A DNA stretch of 64,000 nt from Nymphaea colorata (lineage: Eukaryota; Streptophyta; Magnoliopsida; Nymphaeales; Nymphaeaceae), in contig NC_045146.1 in assembly GCF_008831285.2 (NCBI RefSeq), forward strand, positions 22,151,703-22,215,702, given 5' to 3'. The notes beneath the pieces were generated by a model, which worked only from the letters and a program-made list of their open reading frames with translations, had not been told where the DNA came from and ran no database searches. Shown here piece after piece: positions 60,104-64,000 of the stretch. Within the stretch, counting starts at the first letter, position 1. The number at the start of each line of letters is the position of its first letter. The translations under genes and the position numbers were made by a program.

Positions 60104-60182
<79 letters not shown>
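60103..60182. repeat. (CT)n-(TA)n compound microsatellite
   Basis: A CT run (about 60103-60128) is followed without a break by a TA run to about 60182. Confidence 0.9.
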
Positions 60183-60362
60183 GTCTGTAATTATCCAAAG
60201 TCACATAACTCACTCATCCATATTGTTTGATCCATTATAATGAACAATTAAAAGAAAAATAAGAAGGAAAAAGTATAAACTAATAGTAGATGATGAAAAT
60301 ATTTATCACTTTTTTCTTCATATTTTTCTCTCAACCATTTATCATAATATAGCTCTCACAAG

Positions 60363-60547
60363 CAGGGGCAGAGCGAGAATTCTTTTCATCTGCAGACCAA
60401 ACGGTACAACGAACATATCCACGTAGGCCGAACTAAACTCGAACCTAAAAAATACATTAAGTAACTAAAAATTTTCAATTTTTTAATGTAATTTTTTTTT
60501 TCAATTAGCTGGGGTGGGACCACAGGCCTCCCCTCCCCCCGCCCCTG
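60363..60547. mobile_element. Non-autonomous hAT-like MITE, best-preserved copy of its family
   Basis: The 185-bp element begins CAGGGGCAGAGCGAG and ends CCCCCCGCCCCTG, so the ends CAGGGGC/GCCCCTG are perfect inverted repeats. The flanks CTCACAAG (60355-60362) and CTCACGAG (60548-60555) match at 7 of 8 bases, the length of a hAT target-site duplication. The interior is non-coding and AT-rich with the family's AATTTTCAATTTTTTAATG block before the GC-rich right end. Confidence 0.65.
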
Positions 60548-61846
60548 CTCACGAGTGAAGTGGGTAGCTCTCCGTAACCATAAGTATCATTTAATTTTAT
60601 ATATATATATATATATATAAGAATTTATGGGAAAGTATAAAATTATAAGGAATAATGCATATGCTGCATTATGCTTAGCCATGTGGCCAACTGTTCGTTT
60701 TATGTTTGACAGTGATCTCTACAATGTGTATCGGCGTAATAAATTAGTTTGGACACCAAGGGATATGATAGAGAGCGAAATAATGCATTAGAACCGGAGC
60801 AAAAGAGTGACAAAGAAGCTACCATGGTACAAGGGCGGCGCCCTGGCGAGGAGGAAAGCGCCGGCCAAAGGCGAGACGCAAAGAGAGAGAGGGGGCATGT
60901 GAAATATTCCACTAACTGCCTGTCATTTAAAAGCAGTTAACCGATGGATTAGAATACATTATTAAGGAAGAATTAATAATGACAACCAACAGCCATGAGG
61001 GAAAAGGACAGAGCACAAAAAGGCTTAAAAAACGAGGGAGCAGTGGGATCTTGGCCCCAAAAGTAAACCACAGTCCATTAATCCATCTTTTTCTTTTCTG
61101 AAACAAATTTTTTATTGGAAATACTTCCTGGCAACACAGTTGGGCTAAAGATCCGCCTTGATATTCCATGTGAGATCACCAAGAGCACATGTCAATGGTT
61201 GGTTTGATTCGGCAAACAATTATAATCACCAAAACAAGTTTGATCATTCTTATGAACCAATTATCTTGATACCCAACTTGGGGAATCGATCAATATATAT
61301 ATTGCTTTCCATGCAATATACATAATGTACTTTGCCACATTATGGGCACACATTGCATCTTCAACTTCCTGCAGCTTTATTTCTAAACGGGAAAAAAGAT
61401 GGGTGCTCTTTTGTCCGGACAAGCATTTGAAAAAAGTGAATGCTTTAGGTCTCATTGAGTGTATATTTCTGTGTTGTATGGCAATGATATGGAAGATGGA
61501 TGTTGGCTCTGCAAGGAATCTCAAGCTTGGCAGTTCGTACTCAAGGTCGGCGGTTGAGATGCAAGTTCTAATAAATTGTAAGGCAGCTTAATTAGGCATT
61601 CATTGCAGAGAGAGATACCAACCATGCGCGGATCTGATGCTTAATTCTCTAAGTTTATGAACATTTTAGTATACTAACACAGAAAGCAACCTAAGAGTTT
61701 GTATATTTGGAGATCTATAGTACATGATCCTGTGAACTAGTTTATAATTTGATACATCACTGTGCCCTTTTGGCCAATCATAGATTAGGGTCGGGTAGAC
61801 CCTCCAACCAGGCCTAGACGTCGGGCCGGGCCACCATCGGGTACCC

Positions 61847-61901
61847 GATTTAGCAGCTGGAGGTAGGCCCAATGCCCACCCCTACCTCCAGCTGCTAAAT
61901 C
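61847..61901. repeat. Perfect inverted repeat, 21-bp arms and 13-nt loop
   Basis: The left arm 61847-61867 (GATTTAGCAGCTGG...) is the exact reverse complement of the right arm 61881-61901 (...CCAGCTGCTAAATC). The loop and inner arms read GGCCCAATGCCCACCCCT, whose reverse complement AGGGGTGGGCATTGGGCC looks like a hAT-like MITE terminus. It may mark the end of an element covering GC-rich sequence from about 61785. Confidence 0.85.
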
Positions 61902-62287
61902 TAGCTAGGTCTCATGGTTGCTCAGTGGGACATGGCGATGAATAAGAATGTAAATGGTTAGGATATGATATTGAGATTCTAAGTTTTCTCTTGCTGTACT
62001 GAATGAGTTTTTATTTGTCAGTTACCTAAATGATCTGAATGCAAACCATTTGCACCCCAAATAACATATCACGAAATCGTCAGCAGCTACTTTTAAGCAA
62101 GATTTATTGCGAACTTTTGGATATGAATCCTGGATCTAGCCAAATACCAACTGTCAATAGTCTAGATCTGAATTAAATTGGCCCTGCTGATATGTAGGAA
62201 GTAGGTGGTAAGCAGGGGTTGAGAAGAGTAGTTCCTTGTTAAATAGGGCGAGTTCTGACCCATACCAAACAACATCAATGTAGCGTC

Positions 62288-62470
62288 AAGGGGGTGTAGT
62301 ACAACTGGGTGGCAAGGAGGCTCATATTCAAGGGATCAGTGGTTTCGAATCATGTGGTTGCTGTCACATTCCATTGTGCTATTTATCTGAGCTGCAAACG
62401 GTGGCAAGTGCGACATCCGAGTTAAATGATGTATGATAAGCCTAACCTGACCCAGTAGCAAGTCAAAACT
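62288..62470 (+). mobile_element. tRNA-derived SINE-like element
   Basis: TAGTACAACTGG (62297-62308) fits the A box consensus exactly. GGTTTCGAATC (62341-62351) is a B box with one extra T, about 33 bp downstream. The body after it (GGTTGCTGTCACATTCC, then CATCCGAGTTAAATGATG) is not tRNA-like, as expected for a SINE. The 3' end is uncertain. Confidence 0.5.
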
Positions 62471-62929
62471 TTGGAGCTATAAGGGTATGGCTTTGCAAGC
62501 TTTACGCCCAAGGTGATAAGGGTATCTCTTTTGGAATTTTACGCCCAAGGTGATTTCCCCTAAGTAAACATTAAAAAAAAAGCCAACATCAATGATAAAT
62601 TCAAATAATAAAATGATCAGGTTAAGATTTGATGCATGTTTTGAACATGATGCACTTTTGCAGTTTCTTTTTATGACTTGCGCATAAGAGTATTAAAGTG
62701 AAGACCCTGAATCGAGTCCCAACTGTTCAACTATACAAACAACAGAATTGTGCCAGCTCCAACCCAAGGTACACTTCTGAAAGAATGGAGCCATCAAAAG
62801 AGTAAGTCTGATCTTTCTGGGTTATGAGATCTGGATCCGCTCATGATCCAGAGCCACTCTTTTTTATGGTGGTAGCAGTTACAAATTGTAACTGTTTTTA
62901 GACCTTCTATAAAATTTTTATCGCAACTA

Positions 62930-63065
62930 TAGTTTCAAAATTTTAATAGGGCCGAAGTAGAAATTTTTAATTTTTTTTATATATATTAAACTAAATTTTT
63001 TAAAATTTACATATAAATTTTTAAGGGGGACCAAGGCCCCTGCCGGCCCCCTTCCCTCCGCCTAG
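62930..63065 (+). mobile_element. Fragment of the CAGGGGC-ended small element family
   Basis: It contains TTTCAAAATTTTAATAGGGC, AGAAATTTTTAATTTTTTTT, TTAAAATTTACATATAAATT and a GC-rich right part GGGGGACCAAGGCCCCTGCC with CCTCCGCCTAGC, in the same order as the 42381-42552 copy. Termini are eroded. Confidence 0.4.
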
Positions 63066-64000
63066 CTTCTATATGCGAAGATGGTTAGTGTAAGGAACTG
63101 AAATTGAAGAAGGAATGACGTATATAGTTGCTAAAGGAAAGGAAGAACAAATAAGAAAGAGACTTGGAAGAGTGAAACGTTGGACAGAAATTAGAAGTCA
63201 AAACAGTACAAAAATTCTCTTCAAAACTTCTTCTGCATTACAAAATTCTCCCGTTTTGCTTTCCTACCTGGAATTAATCTTCCCCGTCACTTTCTCACAA
63301 TTCCCAGCATAAATGCCATTAAACGCCGGGGCTTACGATCCTTGGAACAGGTCAGCCAGAAATGTTGGTGAAGATTCAGAAACTGCTGCAGAAGCTTCCC
63401 TGTCAGTAGAAAAACTTCAACCAAAGCTTGAAATCAACAACCAAGATTTCTAGATCACTCTTGACTTCCATGGCTTGGCTTTTACATATGAAACCGGGAA
63501 GCTATTTCCATGCTCATTAACTGCAACAACGTCTTTACCAAAAGGAAGTCGTTCAAGAAAAAGAGCGAAGTCAAGTGAACTAAATGCACCGAAGACCAGA
63601 GATCGCCGGTTGTCGCAAGTCCAACCTTTTCTGGCCATTTGCTGACAGCATTGCTTCTATCAGTGCCGGCAAGCGAAAAGGATTGGCAGGACAATTCTGA
63701 AAAGAATGTCACGTTAACATCCTTGAATTGAATGAATGTTAGAAAATGATGCTCACAAGTTTTAGACCGAGTCCTTTGGGCAAATAATAAAGTAGCAAGA
63801 TTCGACTGAGAATTGAAGCCAGTTTGGTGAGCGAGCGACCGCGAACATAGTGCCCATGAAAATAAAACTGGCAACAATGTTACCAACCCGACCAGCTAAA
63901 CTAAGCTACACACCAGCAGCTTCTTCACAGTGACCATTTTCTCCCTTTTTCTTTTTCACCATCTTTTATTTTTGTAATTTTAACCAGGAAAAACCTTTTT

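Larger units (their letters stand above)
50973..64000. other. Gene-poor right end of the window
   Basis: After the BAG 3' UTR no coding exon with a recognisable domain was found on either strand. The stretch contains microsatellites, a probable solo LTR (55375-55618), a minisatellite (58302-58477), SINE-like heads (58590-58640, 59330-59480, 62288-62470), small hAT-like elements (51990-52107, 60363-60547, 62930-63065) and a hairpin (61847-61901). Long parts (52400-54480, 55630-57660, 63070-64000) show nothing I can name. Confidence 0.6.

Noticed and set aside
60749..60940. 63-codon Glu/Arg-rich frame
   Set aside because: Short, low complexity and without homologous motif or splice context.
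1..64000. CRISPR arrays, bacterial operons, riboswitches, intact tRNA or rRNA genes
   Set aside because: No regularly spaced repeats of CRISPR type and no operon layout were seen. The tRNA-like A and B boxes found are attached to non-tRNA bodies and lack a cloverleaf, so they were called SINE-like.

Overview
The window is nuclear DNA from a flowering plant. It shows AT-rich intergenic DNA, many TA, CT and GT microsatellites, tRNA-derived SINE-like heads, small hAT-like elements and intron-rich genes with plant-only products. The species cannot be named from the sequence alone. Nothing bacterial or viral was recognised. I found no CRISPR array, operon or gene cluster of a new kind, and no convincing undescribed multi-gene system.

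Five protein-coding genes could be rebuilt exon by exon. Every intron used is GT-AG and every model closes in frame. From left to right they are: (1) an F-box protein of the Arabidopsis At4g00755 type, + strand, 5 exons, 371 aa, CDS 2479-8134; (2) a SEUSS-LIKE (SLK) transcriptional co-regulator with a LIM-binding-like domain, - strand, 9 coding exons, 883 aa, CDS 10830-20000; (3) an MBOAT lysophospholipid acyltransferase of the LPLAT1/LPCAT type, + strand, 8 exons, 469 aa, CDS 26361-33567; (4) the chloroplast cytochrome b6f haem-assembly factor CCB2, + strand, 6 exons, 301 aa, CDS 35399-39694; (5) a BAG1-type HSP70 co-chaperone with ubiquitin-like and BAG domains, + strand, 4 exons, 268 aa, CDS 47523-50972.

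Genes 1 and 2 converge across about 2.7 kb. Genes 2 and 3 diverge from separate promoters about 6 kb apart. Genes 3 and 4 lie in tandem 1.8 kb apart. Gene 5 is isolated, and about 13 kb at the right end holds no recognisable gene. The five products act in different processes (ubiquitin ligation, transcription, membrane lipid remodelling, photosynthetic complex assembly, chaperone control), so they are neighbours rather than a pathway.

The rest is repeat history: decayed LTRs (327-530, 55375-55618), a small hAT-like family with CAGGGGC ends (best copy 60363-60547, with an 8-bp target duplication matching at 7 of 8 bases), longer terminal-inverted-repeat elements, three SINE-like heads with intact A boxes, several young tandem duplications (including 3 x 101 bp in an LPLAT intron), a degenerate minisatellite at 58302-58477 and a perfect 21-bp-arm hairpin at 61847-61901. 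Exon boundaries come from splice signals, reading-frame arithmetic and remembered family sequence. No transcript or database search was available, so UTRs, transcription starts and poly(A) sites are estimates.
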